From the NCBI RefSeq assembly GCF_008993995.1, contig NZ_BKNN01000025.1, positions 1 to 37,308 on the forward strand: DNA of 37,308 nucleotides. Direction: 5' to 3'. Position 1 is the stretch's first letter. Every line of letters begins with the position of its first letter. Of the stretch, positions 1 through 8,710 are shown piece by piece. Both the position numbers and the translations under genes were made by a program. The notes under the pieces are model-generated. The model ran no database searches. It saw only the letters and a list, made by a program, of their open reading frames with translations, and was not told the origin of the DNA. This DNA is from Acinetobacter brisouii (lineage in GTDB: Bacteria > Pseudomonadota > Gammaproteobacteria > Pseudomonadales > Moraxellaceae).

Positions 1-44
1 ATTTAATTACAACACCTTAATCAAAAAACTGTTTTTAAAAAAAG

Positions 45-65
45 TTGGTAGGTATTTGGTAGGTA
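45..65 (+). promoter_or_regulatory. 11-bp direct repeat, likely operator for alcohol dehydrogenase
   Basis: TTGGTAGGTA occurs twice, at 45-54 and 56-65, so the copies are 11 bp apart and on the same face of the helix. The pair ends about 90 bp before the dehydrogenase start. A related pair with the shared core WWGGTWGG and the same 11-bp period lies at 2722-2742 between the regulator and aldehyde dehydrogenase genes. OmpR/PhoB-type winged-helix proteins commonly bind 10-11-bp direct repeats, and the neighbouring regulator carries such a domain. The repeat is seen; the operator role is inferred. Confidence 0.5.
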
Positions 66-156
66 GGAAATTTTTAAGGAGCTAACAATACTAAGCTCAT
101 GGTGAACATGATCGCCTAGAAAAACATAATGGAATAATGGAAGAAGGAATCGCTCC

Positions 157-1329
157 ATGGCTTTTAAAAATATTGCTGACCAAACTAACGGTTTTTACAT
201 CCCTTGCGTATCTTTATTTGGACCAGGTTGTGCTAAAGAAATTGGCACAAAAGCTCAAAACCTAGGTGCAAAAAAAGCATTAATCGTAACTGACCAAGGT
301 TTATTTAAGTTTGGTGTAGCTGACACGATTGCTCAATATTTAACAGACGCTGGCGTAGAAAGCCACATCTTCCCAGGTGCAGAACCAAACCCAACCGACA
401 TTAACGTTCACAACGGTGTAAAAGAATACACTGACAATGGTTGTGACTTTATTGTATCACTAGGTGGTGGTTCTTCACACGACTGTGCTAAAGGTATTGG
501 TCTTGTTACAGCGGGTGGCGGTCATATCCGTGACTACGAAGGTATCGACAAAAGTACTGTTCCAATGACTCCGCTTATTGCAGTCAACACAACAGCAGGT
601 ACTGCTTCAGAAATGACTCGTTTCTGTATCATTACCAACACTGATACTCACGTTAAAATGGCGATCGTTGACTGGCGTTGTACTCCACTTATCGCGATTG
701 ACGATCCTAAGTTAATGCTAGCAAAACCAGCAAGCTTAACTGCTGCAACAGGTATGGATGCATTGACTCACGCTGTTGAAGCTTATGTGTCTACTGCTGC
801 AAACCCGATTACTGATGCATGTGCTGAAAAAGCAATTGCAATGATTAGCGAATGGTTAAGCCCTGCTGTTGCAAATGGTCAAAACCTTGAAGCGCGTGAT
901 GCAATGAGCTATGCACAATACCTTGCTGGTATGGCATTCAACAACGCATCTTTAGGATATGTGCATGCAATGGCTCACCAATTAGGTGGTTTCTACAACC
1001 TACCTCACGGTGTATGTAACGCAGTACTTCTACCACACGTTTGTGAATTCAACCTAATTGCTTGCCCTGATCGTTATGCACGTATCGCGCAATTGATGGG
1101 TGTAAATACTCACGGTTTAACTGTTACTGAAGCTGCGAACGCTGCAATTGCTGCAATCCGTCAATTATCTGCTTCAATCGGTATTCCTTCAGGTTTAACT
1201 GAACTTGGTGTGAAAACTGAAGATCTTGCAATTATGGCTGAAAATGCTCAGAAAGATGCGTGTATGTTAACGAATCCACGTAAAGCAACGCATGCTCAAG
1301 TAGTTGATATCTTTAAAGCTGCTTTGTAA
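157..1329 (+). CDS. Iron-containing alcohol dehydrogenase
   Basis: NAD-dependent, group III (Fe2+) alcohol dehydrogenase of 390 residues, the usual length of the family. It probably oxidises ethanol or another short primary alcohol to the aldehyde in the cytosol. The nucleotide-binding segment GGGSSHDCAKG is at about residues 103-113. The four expected metal ligands can be read as Asp201, His205 (GMDALTHAVEAY), His270 and His284 (NLPHGVCNAV). The ATG at 157 follows AAGAAGGAATCGCTCC and fits the family N-terminus. An ExaC-type aldehyde dehydrogenase lies 1.5 kb downstream with a regulator between them, which points to a two-step alcohol-to-acid route. Similarity to the ethanol-induced Fe-ADH of A. 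baumannii is from memory. The exact substrate (ethanol, butanol, propanediol) cannot be told from sequence. Confidence 0.93.
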   Translation: MAFKNIADQTNGFYIPCVSLFGPGCAKEIGTKAQNLGAKKALIVTDQGLFKFGVADTIAQYLTDAGVESHIFPGAEPNPTDINVHNGVKEYTDNGCDFIVSLGGGSSHDCAKGIGLVTAGGGHIRDYEGIDKSTVPMTPLIAVNTTAGTASEMTRFCIITNTDTHVKMAIVDWRCTPLIAIDDPKLMLAKPASLTAATGMDALTHAVEAYVSTAANPITDACAEKAIAMISEWLSPAVANGQNLEARDAMSYAQYLAGMAFNNASLGYVHAMAHQLGGFYNLPHGVCNAVLLPHVCEFNLIACPDRYARIAQLMGVNTHGLTVTEAANAAIAAIRQLSASIGIPSGLTELGVKTEDLAIMAENAQKDACMLTNPRKATHAQVVDIFKAAL

Positions 1330-1373
1330 TTTTGATGATTTAAACCATAGGTTTTAACTTTTCTCCATGTAGG

Positions 1374-1409
1374 CTTCTCACAGAGTTCACTTTGTGAGAA
1401 GTTTTTTTT
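1374..1409 (+). terminator. Intrinsic terminator after alcohol dehydrogenase
   Basis: CTTCTCACA (1374-1382) pairs perfectly with TGTGAGAAG (1393-1401) around a 10-nt loop and is followed by eight T (1402-1409). It lies 45 bp past the dehydrogenase stop and separates it from the convergent regulator gene. Confidence 0.85.
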
Positions 1410-1511
1410 ATTGGTATTTGTTAGACAGAATAAAACTGCGACGCAAAATGCAACGCAGAAGTATTATAATTTTTATTTTTAAAATCAGATTTTTATATTT
1501 GCTATTTTAAA

Positions 1512-2693
1512 TTAAGCATCCTTATATTTTTCCAATACTTGATGCGCTGGATGTGACTCAGGTAGCAACTCAATTAAGCGCTCCACCGCATCAATCGCAT
1601 CAGGCACATGTGCGATATGTTTCAGCAATGTATCAGTATTTTTTGCTTTAAAAATTGCGTCGCTTAAACGTGACTCCAAACAATCTCGCCAAGCGCATAA
1701 AAATGGGCTTTCAGTTTTTGCTAAAAATACGCCTTTATACAAGCTTAAAGCCGATTCTAAGTAACCCGCATCGAGCGCCTGCTCTGCTTGCAAGAAATCT
1801 GCCTCAACTTGCGCAAGCAAGCGATACGGACGCGATCCAAGCATACCACCAAGTAAATCACGCAACTGAGACATCTCGGCTTTGAGTGTCCCCATACTAA
1901 CCTTACGTTCGCCATACAAAGCATTATGCAATTTATCTAGATTTACACCTTGCGGACAGAGTGCCAAAATCGTCATAATTTCAAACTGACGCGGTGTCAG
2001 CACCAAGACCTTACCATTAAACAAGACCTGTGAAACTGAAAATGTACGAATGTATAAACGCTGTTTTTGTTGTTCAAGAAGTGCAGATTGAATAATCGAA
2101 GCACAACGTTCAACAGCGAGCACACCTAAAGTATTATGATTTTTCCAAATGGTTGATAAATCAACAACTCCCAAGAGCTGATGTGAATATGGATCAACGA
2201 TTGGTGTCGCATAGCAGACCCAATCATGCACCGATTCCATGTAGTGCTCACTTGAGAACACACAACATGACTGCTGAGTTTTCAAAGAAAGTGCCAATGC
2301 ATTTGTCCCTACTGCATCTTCACTCCATTTACCACCAGACACAAAATGTACCTGCTCGGCTTGATCCTGCATTTCACGACTTGCTGCTGTCCAAACAATG
2401 GTACTACCAACATCACCAATCGCCAGCACCATTGAAGATTGCCGTGCGACATGGCGTAATTCAGCCTCACAACGCTGTAAAGCCGAAGTTAAGGTCGTCA
2501 TACCCTTAAATGAGGTATTTTCAACCAATGGCGCAGCCGTGCGCTCTCTAGGAATGCACGCAGAAATGCTTCGTTGCCAAGAGCTCATAATACTCTGACC
2601 GATTTCTTGAGCTTGTTGAGGTGACCATGTGAGGCTCTGCCTTAACTGCTCAATCGCACCGCGATGGTGCGATAAGTCTTTCTTCGTAAACAT
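1512..2693 (-). CDS. GAF-domain regulator with winged-helix C-terminal region
   Basis: Probable transcription activator of the flanking alcohol and aldehyde dehydrogenase genes. I choose the ATG at 2693 (393 residues): AGGGA sits 7 nt before it, while the in-frame TTG at 2726 has no good ribosome site. The N-terminal third resembles the effector-sensing region of AcoR-type regulators (SWQRSISACIPRER, then a GAF domain with GKWSEDAVGTNALALSL, CVFSSEHY and CYATPIVDPYSHQLLGVVDLS). No AAA+ sigma-54 ATPase follows. Instead there is an OmpR-like winged helix (VLTPRQFEIMTILAL...GTLKAEMSQLRDLLGG) and a helical, possibly TPR-like tail. This is therefore likely a sigma-70-type activator, unlike classical AcoR. 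The effector may be an alcohol or aldehyde, but that is inference from context. Confidence 0.8.
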   Translation of the reverse strand: MFTKKDLSHHRGAIEQLRQSLTWSPQQAQEIGQSIMSSWQRSISACIPRERTAAPLVENTSFKGMTTLTSALQRCEAELRHVARQSSMVLAIGDVGSTIVWTAASREMQDQAEQVHFVSGGKWSEDAVGTNALALSLKTQQSCCVFSSEHYMESVHDWVCYATPIVDPYSHQLLGVVDLSTIWKNHNTLGVLAVERCASIIQSALLEQQKQRLYIRTFSVSQVLFNGKVLVLTPRQFEIMTILALCPQGVNLDKLHNALYGERKVSMGTLKAEMSQLRDLLGGMLGSRPYRLLAQVEADFLQAEQALDAGYLESALSLYKGVFLAKTESPFLCAWRDCLESRLSDAIFKAKNTDTLLKHIAHVPDAIDAVERLIELLPESHPAHQVLEKYKDA

Positions 2694-2721
2694 TTGTATA
2701 TCCCTGGTATGTTTGGAATAC

Positions 2722-2742
2722 TCCAACCTTTTTCCAACCTAA
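2722..2742. promoter_or_regulatory. 11-bp direct repeat between regulator and aldehyde dehydrogenase
   Basis: CCAACCT occurs at 2723-2729 and 2734-2740, exactly 11 bp apart. Read on the minus strand the units are TAGGTTGG and AAGGTTGG, matching the consensus WWGGTWGG of the pair at 45-65. It lies about 100 bp before the aldehyde dehydrogenase start and just upstream of the regulator's ATG. It could control both genes, with autoregulation of the regulator. Operator function is inferred. Confidence 0.45.
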
Positions 2743-2840
2743 TTTATGATTATTATTATATCCGTAATGTACCAGAAGTACTTTATCAGAAGCAGTATGC
2801 TTTTGTTAGATGATATAAAATAAAGCAAAGGAATTTTCAC

Positions 2841-4352
2841 ATGCGCTATATTGATCCTAATCAACCTGGTTCAAAAGTTCAATTTAAATCTCAGTATGAA
2901 AATTTTATTGGTGGTGAGTGGGTTCCACCAGTAAAAGGTGTGTATTTTGAAAATAGCTCTCCAGTCGATGGTAAAGTTTTCACAACTGTTGCACGTTCAA
3001 CTGTTGAAGATGTTGAGCTTGCGTTAGATGCTGCACATAAAGCAAAAGCTTCATGGAATAAATCATCTCCTACAACTCGTTCTAACTTGTTGCTTAAAAT
3101 TGCTGACCGTTTAGAAGAAAATCTTGAAGTTCTTGCCGTAGCAGAAACTTGGGATAACGGTAAGCCAATTCGTGAAACATTGGCAGCAGATATTCCACTG
3201 GCAATTGACCATTTCCGTTACTTTGCAGGCTGTATTCGTGCACAAGAAGGCGGCATTTCTGAAATCGATGAAGATACCATCGCTTACCACTTCCATGAGC
3301 CACTCGGTGTAGTTGGTCAAATCATTCCTTGGAACTTCCCAATCTTGATGGCAGCATGGAAAATTGCACCAGCATTGGCGGCAGGTAACTGTATCGTCAT
3401 GAAACCTGCTGAGCAAACACCTGTAAGTATCTTGGTTCTTATTGAATTGATCCAAGATATTCTTCCACCAGGTATCCTGAACATCGTGAGCGGTTTTGGT
3501 GCAGAAGTAGGTCGCCCATTGGCAACTAACCCACGTATTGCAAAAATTGCATTCACAGGCTCTACTGCTGTAGGTCAATTGATCATGCAGTATGCAACAG
3601 AAAACATTATTCCTGTAACGCTTGAACTTGGCGGTAAATCACCAAACATCTTCTTTGAAGACGTTATGGATCAAGAAGATGACTACCTAGACAAAGCACT
3701 TGAAGGCTTTGCAATGTTCGCATTGAACCAAGGTGAAATTTGTACTTGTCCTTCTCGAGCACTTGTTCAAGAAAGCATTGCTGACAAATTCTTGGAAAAA
3801 GCGATTGAACGTGTAAAACGTATCAAAACAGGTCATCCTCTTGATACAGATACCATGATCGGTGCTCAAGCTTCTGTTCAACAGCAAAATAAAATTTTGG
3901 GTTGCATCGAAACAGGTCGCAGCGAAGGTGCTCAATTGTTGACAGGTGGTTCTCCTCGTCATGATGTTGAAGGTGGTTTCTATATCGAACCAACAATCTT
4001 CAAAGGCGACAACAGCATGAAGATTTTCCAAGAAGAAATCTTCGGACCTGTATTGTCTGTAACCACTTTCAAAGACTTTGATGATGCAATGAAAATTGCA
4101 AATGACACCATCTATGGTTTAGGTGCAGGTGTATGGTCTCGTTCAGCACACACGTCTTACCGCGCAGGTCGTGCAATTGAAGCGGGTCGTGTTTGGACAA
4201 ACTGTTACCACATCTACCCTGCTCATGCAGCGTTCGGTGGTTACAAACGTTCAGGTATCGGTCGTGAAAACCATAAAGACATGTTGAACCATTATCAACA
4301 AACTAAAAACTTGTTGGTGAGCTACTCAACTAAAGCGTTAGGTTTCTTCTAA
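2841..4352 (+). CDS. exaC: NAD-dependent aldehyde dehydrogenase, ExaC/AldB type
   Basis: Oxidises acetaldehyde (or a similar short aldehyde) to the acid; 503 residues, close to Pseudomonas ExaC and E. coli AldB. The aldehyde dehydrogenase signature is complete: Asn165 in PWNFP, cofactor-binding FTGSTAVG at about 238-245, general base Glu262 in LELGGKSP, and nucleophile Cys301 in [11 protein letters not shown]. The extra Cys303 and the ending [17 protein letters not shown] are typical of this subgroup. AAAGGAATTTTCAC provides a ribosome site for the ATG. With the Fe-alcohol dehydrogenase upstream it forms a two-step ethanol oxidation route feeding acetate/acetyl-CoA metabolism. The intervening GAF regulator and the repeats at 2722-2742 suggest induction by alcohol or aldehyde. 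Confidence 0.93.
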   Translation: MRYIDPNQPGSKVQFKSQYENFIGGEWVPPVKGVYFENSSPVDGKVFTTVARSTVEDVELALDAAHKAKASWNKSSPTTRSNLLLKIADRLEENLEVLAVAETWDNGKPIRETLAADIPLAIDHFRYFAGCIRAQEGGISEIDEDTIAYHFHEPLGVVGQIIPWNFPILMAAWKIAPALAAGNCIVMKPAEQTPVSILVLIELIQDILPPGILNIVSGFGAEVGRPLATNPRIAKIAFTGSTAVGQLIMQYATENIIPVTLELGGKSPNIFFEDVMDQEDDYLDKALEGFAMFALNQGEICTCPSRALVQESIADKFLEKAIERVKRIKTGHPLDTDTMIGAQASVQQQNKILGCIETGRSEGAQLLTGGSPRHDVEGGFYIEPTIFKGDNSMKIFQEEIFGPVLSVTTFKDFDDAMKIANDTIYGLGAGVWSRSAHTSYRAGRAIEAGRVWTNCYHIYPAHAAFGGYKRSGIGRENHKDMLNHYQQTKNLLVSYSTKALGFF

Positions 4353-4382
4353 TTTAGCCTTTTGTAGCGTATTGCTACACTC

Positions 4383-4412
4383 TACAGCGAACCCTCGTTC
4401 GCTGTATTTTTT
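4383..4412 (+). terminator. Intrinsic terminator after aldehyde dehydrogenase
   Basis: TACAGCGAAC (4383-4392) and GTTCGCTGTA (4397-4406) form a perfect 10-bp stem with a CCTC loop and six T after it. A second small hairpin (TGTAGC/GCTACA) precedes it. Confidence 0.9.
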
Positions 4413-4417
4413 ATTCA

Positions 4418-4471
4418 AAGCCAACTTAAATACATACGATTATGGATTGTTTGATTTAGGTTGGCTTTTTT
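4418..4471 (+). terminator. Second hairpin with T tract
   Basis: A 14-bp stem with one wobble pair (4418-4431 with 4454-4467, reading AAGCCAAC.TAAAT against ATTTAGGTTGGCTT) runs directly into a T-rich tract. It stands in tandem behind the terminator at 4383-4412, so the aldehyde dehydrogenase transcript has two stop signals. Confidence 0.65.
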
Positions 4472-4553
4472 ATTTGAAATAATCCTATTTAAGCCCCTTG
4501 ATTTTTTCTCATGATTCGTTATGTTTTAAGTTTACTCAGTCATTTTTTAAATC

Positions 4554-5273
4554 ATGACAATAAATTTAAATTCTAGCTTACCCAAAACGATCTATGCCAT
4601 CCAGCATCTTGCCTTTGAAGATTTAGGTGCTCTAGAGGATGTCTTCTATCAATATGGCTATCGTGTTCGTTACTTTGATGCTGGCGTAGATGATTTAACA
4701 ACAGCACTTGCTTACGATGGCTTAGTTGTGATTTTAGGTGGGCCGATTGGTGTCTATGAGCAAGATGATTATCCATTTTTAACTGATGAAATCACAGGAC
4801 TCAGAGAGCGCCTTGTAGCCAATAAACCGACTTTAGGCATTTGTTTAGGCGCACAACTGATTGCTCATGCTCTAGGTGCTCCTGTTTATGCTGGACATAC
4901 GAAGGAAATTGGCTGGAGTTCTCTGACTTTATCTCAAGCTGCCAATAATCCATTAACAACACTGGGAGATACTGCTGTTTTACATTGGCATGGAGATACC
5001 TTTGACTTACCCACCCAAGCTGAACTGCTAGCAAGCTCTGCGCTTTACCCAAATCAAGCATTTAAAATTGGACAGAACATTTTAGCCTTGCAATTTCATA
5101 TTGAAGTAGCAGAAGATGATCTAGAAAAATGGTTAATTGGTCATACCTGTGAGCTACGTAAAGCCAATATCAGCATTCCAGAGTTACGCCAAGACAACCA
5201 GAAATATGCTTCTGAACTCATGTCAAAATCAGCAGGTGTGTTAAAAGATTACCTTATCCATTTGACTCTATAA
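4554..5273 (+). CDS. Class I glutamine amidotransferase-like protein
   Basis: Stand-alone class I glutamine amidotransferase domain (GuaA/PuuD-like fold), 239 residues. The catalytic triad is visible: Cys97 in LGICLGAQLIAHALG, His182 and Glu184 in LQFHIEV. The oxyanion segment ILGGPIGVYE is at about 60-69. Such proteins hydrolyse glutamine or a gamma-glutamyl amide; with no synthetase partner here the substrate is unknown. The ATG at 4554 has no strong ribosome site, but the protein start fits the fold. A small membrane-protein gene follows 16 nt later and may be co-transcribed. Confidence 0.85.
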   Translation: MTINLNSSLPKTIYAIQHLAFEDLGALEDVFYQYGYRVRYFDAGVDDLTTALAYDGLVVILGGPIGVYEQDDYPFLTDEITGLRERLVANKPTLGICLGAQLIAHALGAPVYAGHTKEIGWSSLTLSQAANNPLTTLGDTAVLHWHGDTFDLPTQAELLASSALYPNQAFKIGQNILALQFHIEVAEDDLEKWLIGHTCELRKANISIPELRQDNQKYASELMSKSAGVLKDYLIHLTL

Positions 5274-5289
5274 AAACACAAGGGAGAAC

Positions 5290-5499
5290 ATGGCACATTA
5301 TTCTCCCTCTATTTTTACAATTTGTCTGCTGTACATACAGCCTATGAATATCGTAATAACAATCATCTTAAGCTTGCTAGGTTACTATCTGTATCAATAT
5401 AAACTCAATGACCCTACAAATGACTGGATCGAATACCTGCTTTATCTACTGCTGATCATGATTTGTGTAATCCTCTGCAAAGTATTTAAACAAATCTGA
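5290..5499 (+). CDS. Small two-span membrane protein, unknown
   Basis: I do not recognise this 69-residue protein. It has two hydrophobic stretches (about residues 8-36 and 48-65) joined by a short polar turn, YKLNDPTNDWIEY. AAGGGAGAAC directly before the ATG at 5290 is a good ribosome site. The later Met at 5344 has none, so the longer form is preferred. It follows the amidotransferase by 16 nt and is probably translated from the same mRNA. It converges on the gene ending at 5521. Real coding is likely from the ribosome site and spacing, but not proven. Confidence 0.55.
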   Translation: MAHYSPSIFTICLLYIQPMNIVITIILSLLGYYLYQYKLNDPTNDWIEYLLYLLLIMICVILCKVFKQI

Positions 5500-5520
5500 T
5501 ATTTTGTTGATAACAGCCAC

Positions 5521-6009
5521 TCAAAAAATACGAATATAGTTGATAGCACTAGATGCAAAAATATCGGGTAAATCCATCAAAACACTCGATAAATGCGAAG
5601 CCAAAAAGCCGACAAAAAAGCCATAAACCAAAGTTTGAGTATTTAAGAGATCTCGGCTAATTTTGATTTTAAGCAGTGGGACACAATAAAAAATGTGTTG
5701 AATTGTTTTAGGGTTAGATAATGCCAATGCAATACACAACCAGCCAATATAACTTAAGGTTGGTGCTTGATCAAACATTAGCCATGAGTAACTCTTTAAG
5801 TCATAATCATAAGACAACCATGTTGCATGATTTGAGTACAAATAAGTTATGATTTTAACGGGTAATAATCCCAGATCTAACCACCAAAAAAACCATAAAA
5901 AGTTTTTCAGTACAAAAAAACTAAACCCAACTTCATTAAAAATATAATCAATATTTTGCTTATGCTCATCCATCGTAATTTTTGTTGGTTTGTCTTTAGG
6001 TGCAGACAT
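5521..6009 (-). CDS. Hypothetical membrane protein
   Basis: Unrecognised 162-residue protein. A charged cytosolic N-terminus (MSAPKDKPTKITMDEHKQ) is followed by aromatic-rich hydrophobic segments at about 28-58 (FFVLKNFLWFFWWLDLGLLP), 86-98 and 124-144. This suggests three to four membrane spans. GAGAGATCTAA precedes the ATG. Its own promoter should lie in 6010-6100. It is flanked by the convergent amidotransferase unit and the divergent sdaA, neither of which hints at function. Confidence 0.65.
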   Translation of the reverse strand: MSAPKDKPTKITMDEHKQNIDYIFNEVGFSFFVLKNFLWFFWWLDLGLLPVKIITYLYSNHATWLSYDYDLKSYSWLMFDQAPTLSYIGWLCIALALSNPKTIQHIFYCVPLLKIKISRDLLNTQTLVYGFFVGFLASHLSSVLMDLPDIFASSAINYIRIF

Positions 6010-6342
6010 TTAGATCTCTCAAAATCTTCATTTTGATCAGTTTAAAGCATCTTATAGATTGATGTGTATATCCAGCATGAAATCTTATAGTCAAATGATT
6101 AACTTTCGTTACGTTTAAGAATACTACCAGTAGAGTACGTGCCATTGACAAATATATAAATAAAAAGAGGTCAAATCATTTTTAAACCCTTAAAACCAAT
6201 TTTTCAAATGAGGATACGTCCTAGTTAAATTTAAGATAAATATAATATTAGTGATTGCCACATAAGTTTAGTATTGTGATTTTTTCACGCTAAGATTTTC
6301 TTTTTAAGTATTTTTCTCCCTTTTTGTTATAAGGACATAACT
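6010..6342. other. Divergent intergenic region before sdaA
   Basis: A 333-bp AT-rich spacer between the divergent membrane-protein gene and sdaA. It holds a TATAAT at 6241-6246 without a convincing -35 box, and a small GTGA-TTTTT-TCAC inverted repeat at 6276-6288. I see no gene, RNA or riboswitch-like fold in it. Confidence 0.4.
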
Positions 6343-7722
6343 ATGGCACTCAGTGTATTTGATTTATTTAAAGTTGGTGTTGGGCCATCGAGTTCGCATA
6401 CCGTAGGCCCAATGCATGCCGCCTACATATTTCGTCAACATCTTGAAACCCAGCAACAGCTTTCTAGTGTAAATAAACTCAAAATACAGTTATTTGGCTC
6501 GCTGTCATCTACAGGAATCGGACATGGTACAGATAAAGCCACCATTTTAGGGTTAATGGGATTTGAACCAGAAAGTATCGATACTCAACAGACTGAGAAC
6601 TTACTCAAAACCGCATTAGAACAAAAAAATTTAAAGCTCAGTACTGAACACCAAATTTCGTTTGATTATGCTCAAGATGTGATTTTTATTGATGAACCAT
6701 TGGCTTACCACCCCAATGCCATAACCTTGACGGCATACGATACACAAGGTCAGACAGTATATGAAAATACCTATTACTCTGTGGGTGGTGGTTTTATTGT
6801 GGATGAAAGCCAAACGCATCAAGGCAATGTTGTTGATGATACAACCGAAATTCCTTATCCATTTCGCACAGCCAAACAATTATTGGCACTCTGCAAACAG
6901 CATAATTTAAGTGTCAGCCAACTGATGCTTGAAAATGAAAAAAGCTGGCGTGGTGAAGCGGAGATTCGCAGCAAAATTATGCATATTTGGCAGGTGATGC
7001 AAACCTGTATTCAAAATGGTCTACACAATGAAGGGATTCTTCCTGGTGGGCTGAATGTTAAACGGCGTGCCAAAAAAATTCATCAACAACTGATTCAAAA
7101 GAAAAATTCGAACCTGATTGATACGACTTTTACCGCAATGGAATGGGTGAACTTATTTGCACTGGCAGTCAATGAAGAAAATGCCGCAGGTGGTCGTGTG
7201 GTGACTGCACCGACTAACGGCGCAGCAGGCATTATTCCTGCGGTTTTGTATTATTACGTGACATTTTCGCAAGATTTGTCCGAAGATAAAATTGTACGTT
7301 TCTTCTTGAGTGCGGCAGCAGTCGGTATTTTATGTAAGTTACAAGCTTCTATTTCAGGTGCGGAAGTCGGCTGTCAGGGTGAAGTCGGTTCAGCCTGTTC
7401 AATGGCATCAGCAGGTCTAGCCGAAATTTTAGATGGCACACCTGCTCAAGTGGAACATGCTGCGGAAATCGGTCTGGAGCATAACTTAGGTTTAACCTGT
7501 GACCCTGTTGGGGGCTTAGTCCAAATTCCATGTATCGAACGCAATGCAATTGCAGCGGTGAAAGCTATTAATGCGGCACAAATGGCACTCCATGACGATG
7601 GTGAACATTTTATTTCACTCGATAAAGTGATTCAGACCATGAAAGAAACTGGCAAGGATATGTCGGAGAAATATAAGGAAACCTCGAAAGGTGGTTTAGC
7701 CGTCAATGCGATTGAGTGTTGA
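6343..7722 (+). CDS. sdaA: L-serine ammonia-lyase (iron-sulfur serine dehydratase)
   Basis: Converts L-serine to pyruvate and ammonia with an oxygen-sensitive [4Fe-4S] cluster; cytosolic. At 459 residues it is the single-chain form, with the beta domain first ([18 protein letters not shown] at about 10-27) and the alpha domain after about residue 190. The alpha domain carries [18 protein letters not shown] and the conserved cysteines in [20 protein letters not shown] and [21 protein letters not shown] lies 7 nt before the ATG. It is a single-gene unit, ended by the hairpin at 7784-7809. Confidence 0.95.
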   Translation: MALSVFDLFKVGVGPSSSHTVGPMHAAYIFRQHLETQQQLSSVNKLKIQLFGSLSSTGIGHGTDKATILGLMGFEPESIDTQQTENLLKTALEQKNLKLSTEHQISFDYAQDVIFIDEPLAYHPNAITLTAYDTQGQTVYENTYYSVGGGFIVDESQTHQGNVVDDTTEIPYPFRTAKQLLALCKQHNLSVSQLMLENEKSWRGEAEIRSKIMHIWQVMQTCIQNGLHNEGILPGGLNVKRRAKKIHQQLIQKKNSNLIDTTFTAMEWVNLFALAVNEENAAGGRVVTAPTNGAAGIIPAVLYYYVTFSQDLSEDKIVRFFLSAAAVGILCKLQASISGAEVGCQGEVGSACSMASAGLAEILDGTPAQVEHAAEIGLEHNLGLTCDPVGGLVQIPCIERNAIAAVKAINAAQMALHDDGEHFISLDKVIQTMKETGKDMSEKYKETSKGGLAVNAIEC

Positions 7723-7783
7723 TGGTTTTTATGGCTAGCATGAGGTCAGTTTAAATCTGCAAGTACAAACAGCCAAATAGTAG

Positions 7784-7809
7784 AAAGCCCGATTGATGCA
7801 TCGGGCTTT
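7784..7809. terminator. Hairpin between convergent sdaA and zinc-ribbon gene
   Basis: AAAGCCCGAT (7784-7793) pairs perfectly with ATCGGGCTTT (7800-7809) around a 6-nt loop. The flanking T tracts are short, so it may act as a weak terminator in both directions for the two converging genes. Confidence 0.65.
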
Positions 7810-7852
7810 ATGTTTAAAAACAGAAGGTAACTGTTTTTAATGTTGTGCAACC

Positions 7853-7996
7853 TTAAGCAATTTTATCGTTAAATTGGGTGCCTAGGCATTTGGTACACGG
7901 AGGTAAACGGTCTGTACCAATTTCTAAGTAAGCGCGATGTCCGCATTGGACACAAAAATAGAAACCTGTTCCAGGTTGAGAGCCAGCAATAACCAT
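7853..7996 (-). CDS. Small zinc-ribbon protein (YbeL C-terminal-like)
   Basis: A 47-residue protein that is easily missed because of its size. Two Cys pairs form a zinc ribbon: CVQC (15-18) followed by GHRAYLEIGTDRLPP and CTKC (34-37). The spacing and the GFYFCVQCGH...LPPC pattern match the zinc-ribbon tail of YbeL/DUF1451 proteins, here without the long N-terminal part. GGAG stands 7 nt before the ATG at 7996, a strong ribosome site. The gene converges on sdaA. It presumably binds zinc; the partner or target is unknown. An unlinked rubredoxin is excluded because the CxxCG...CPLC rubredoxin pattern is absent. Confidence 0.8.
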   Translation of the reverse strand: MVIAGSQPGTGFYFCVQCGHRAYLEIGTDRLPPCTKCLGTQFNDKIA

Positions 7997-8710
7997 TTTT
8001 GTTCTCCATAGGTTTTAGAAATGGTGATCAAAGTATAGGCAAAACAAAAAACCTGTCTATACATTATTTTAAATATAAATGAGCATATAATTTAAATAAA
8101 TAATTAAAAATGGAAGTTTCACCAAATTTTCTTGTTTTATTTTTAATATTATTGTTATTTTTCAATATCTTGAATTTTTATTTTTGCTTTTCTTAGTTGA
8201 GAAATTAGCAATAGAGAGTTTTGTAACTCAGTCTAAAGTCTTAAATTTTGATACAAATAAGCCCGTAAAGTTGTAATACCTATCAGTTAAGCTGACTAAC
8301 ATCTTGCTCTTATAATACAGGGGAATTGTCTCTTTCTTCTTTGAGATCATATAAATATTTTAGAGTGTCTAATAAGCACTCTAAGTTTAGGAAAATCCCT
8401 AACGATTTTAATGATGTATGTCTTAAGAGATTAATTATATTTGTCTAAGCAATATACAAATTGATTTTCAAAGGACTTACTTTAGCTTACTATGCCATAA
8501 ATCATATTTGTCTTTTCAATACATTATATACTATCAACACCCGCATAATTCCCAATAAACTCAATTAGGTTGTTTGCTTACAAAAAACTTAAGTGATTGA
8601 GCTACTTAAAATACCTCATTCAAATTTGGTGAGATTTTGGAGGTTTGACAGATTACAACTTTTCTCCCTATGATTAGAACAAATCATCATAAAAATGAAT
8701 TCAATAAACA
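7997..8710. other. Long AT-rich intergenic region
   Basis: About 710 bp with no convincing gene. It contains a possible 28-codon hydrophobic reading frame (8110-8196) lacking a ribosome site, and a hairpin TTAGAGTG/CACTCTAA at 8360-8384 with a 9-nt loop and no T tract. A scattered set of AT-rich stretches could hold promoters for the zinc-ribbon gene and the SRPBCC-like gene. The length is unusual for this window, so a small RNA or a decayed gene is possible, but I cannot point to one. Confidence 0.4.

Noticed and set aside
3111-3578. A 155-codon open frame antisense to the aldehyde dehydrogenase gene
   Set aside because: It lies wholly inside a well-supported gene, is rich in Cys and Trp with no recognisable domain, and looks like a by-product of the codon use on the other strand.
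7853-7996. Rubredoxin
   Set aside because: The CxxC pairs are only 15 residues apart and the rubredoxin CPLCG and aromatic residues are absent; zinc ribbon fits better.
8110-8196. A 28-codon hydrophobic frame resembling a small membrane toxin
   Set aside because: No ribosome site and a very AT-rich surrounding where Leu/Phe-rich frames arise by chance; kept only as a note in the intergenic entry.
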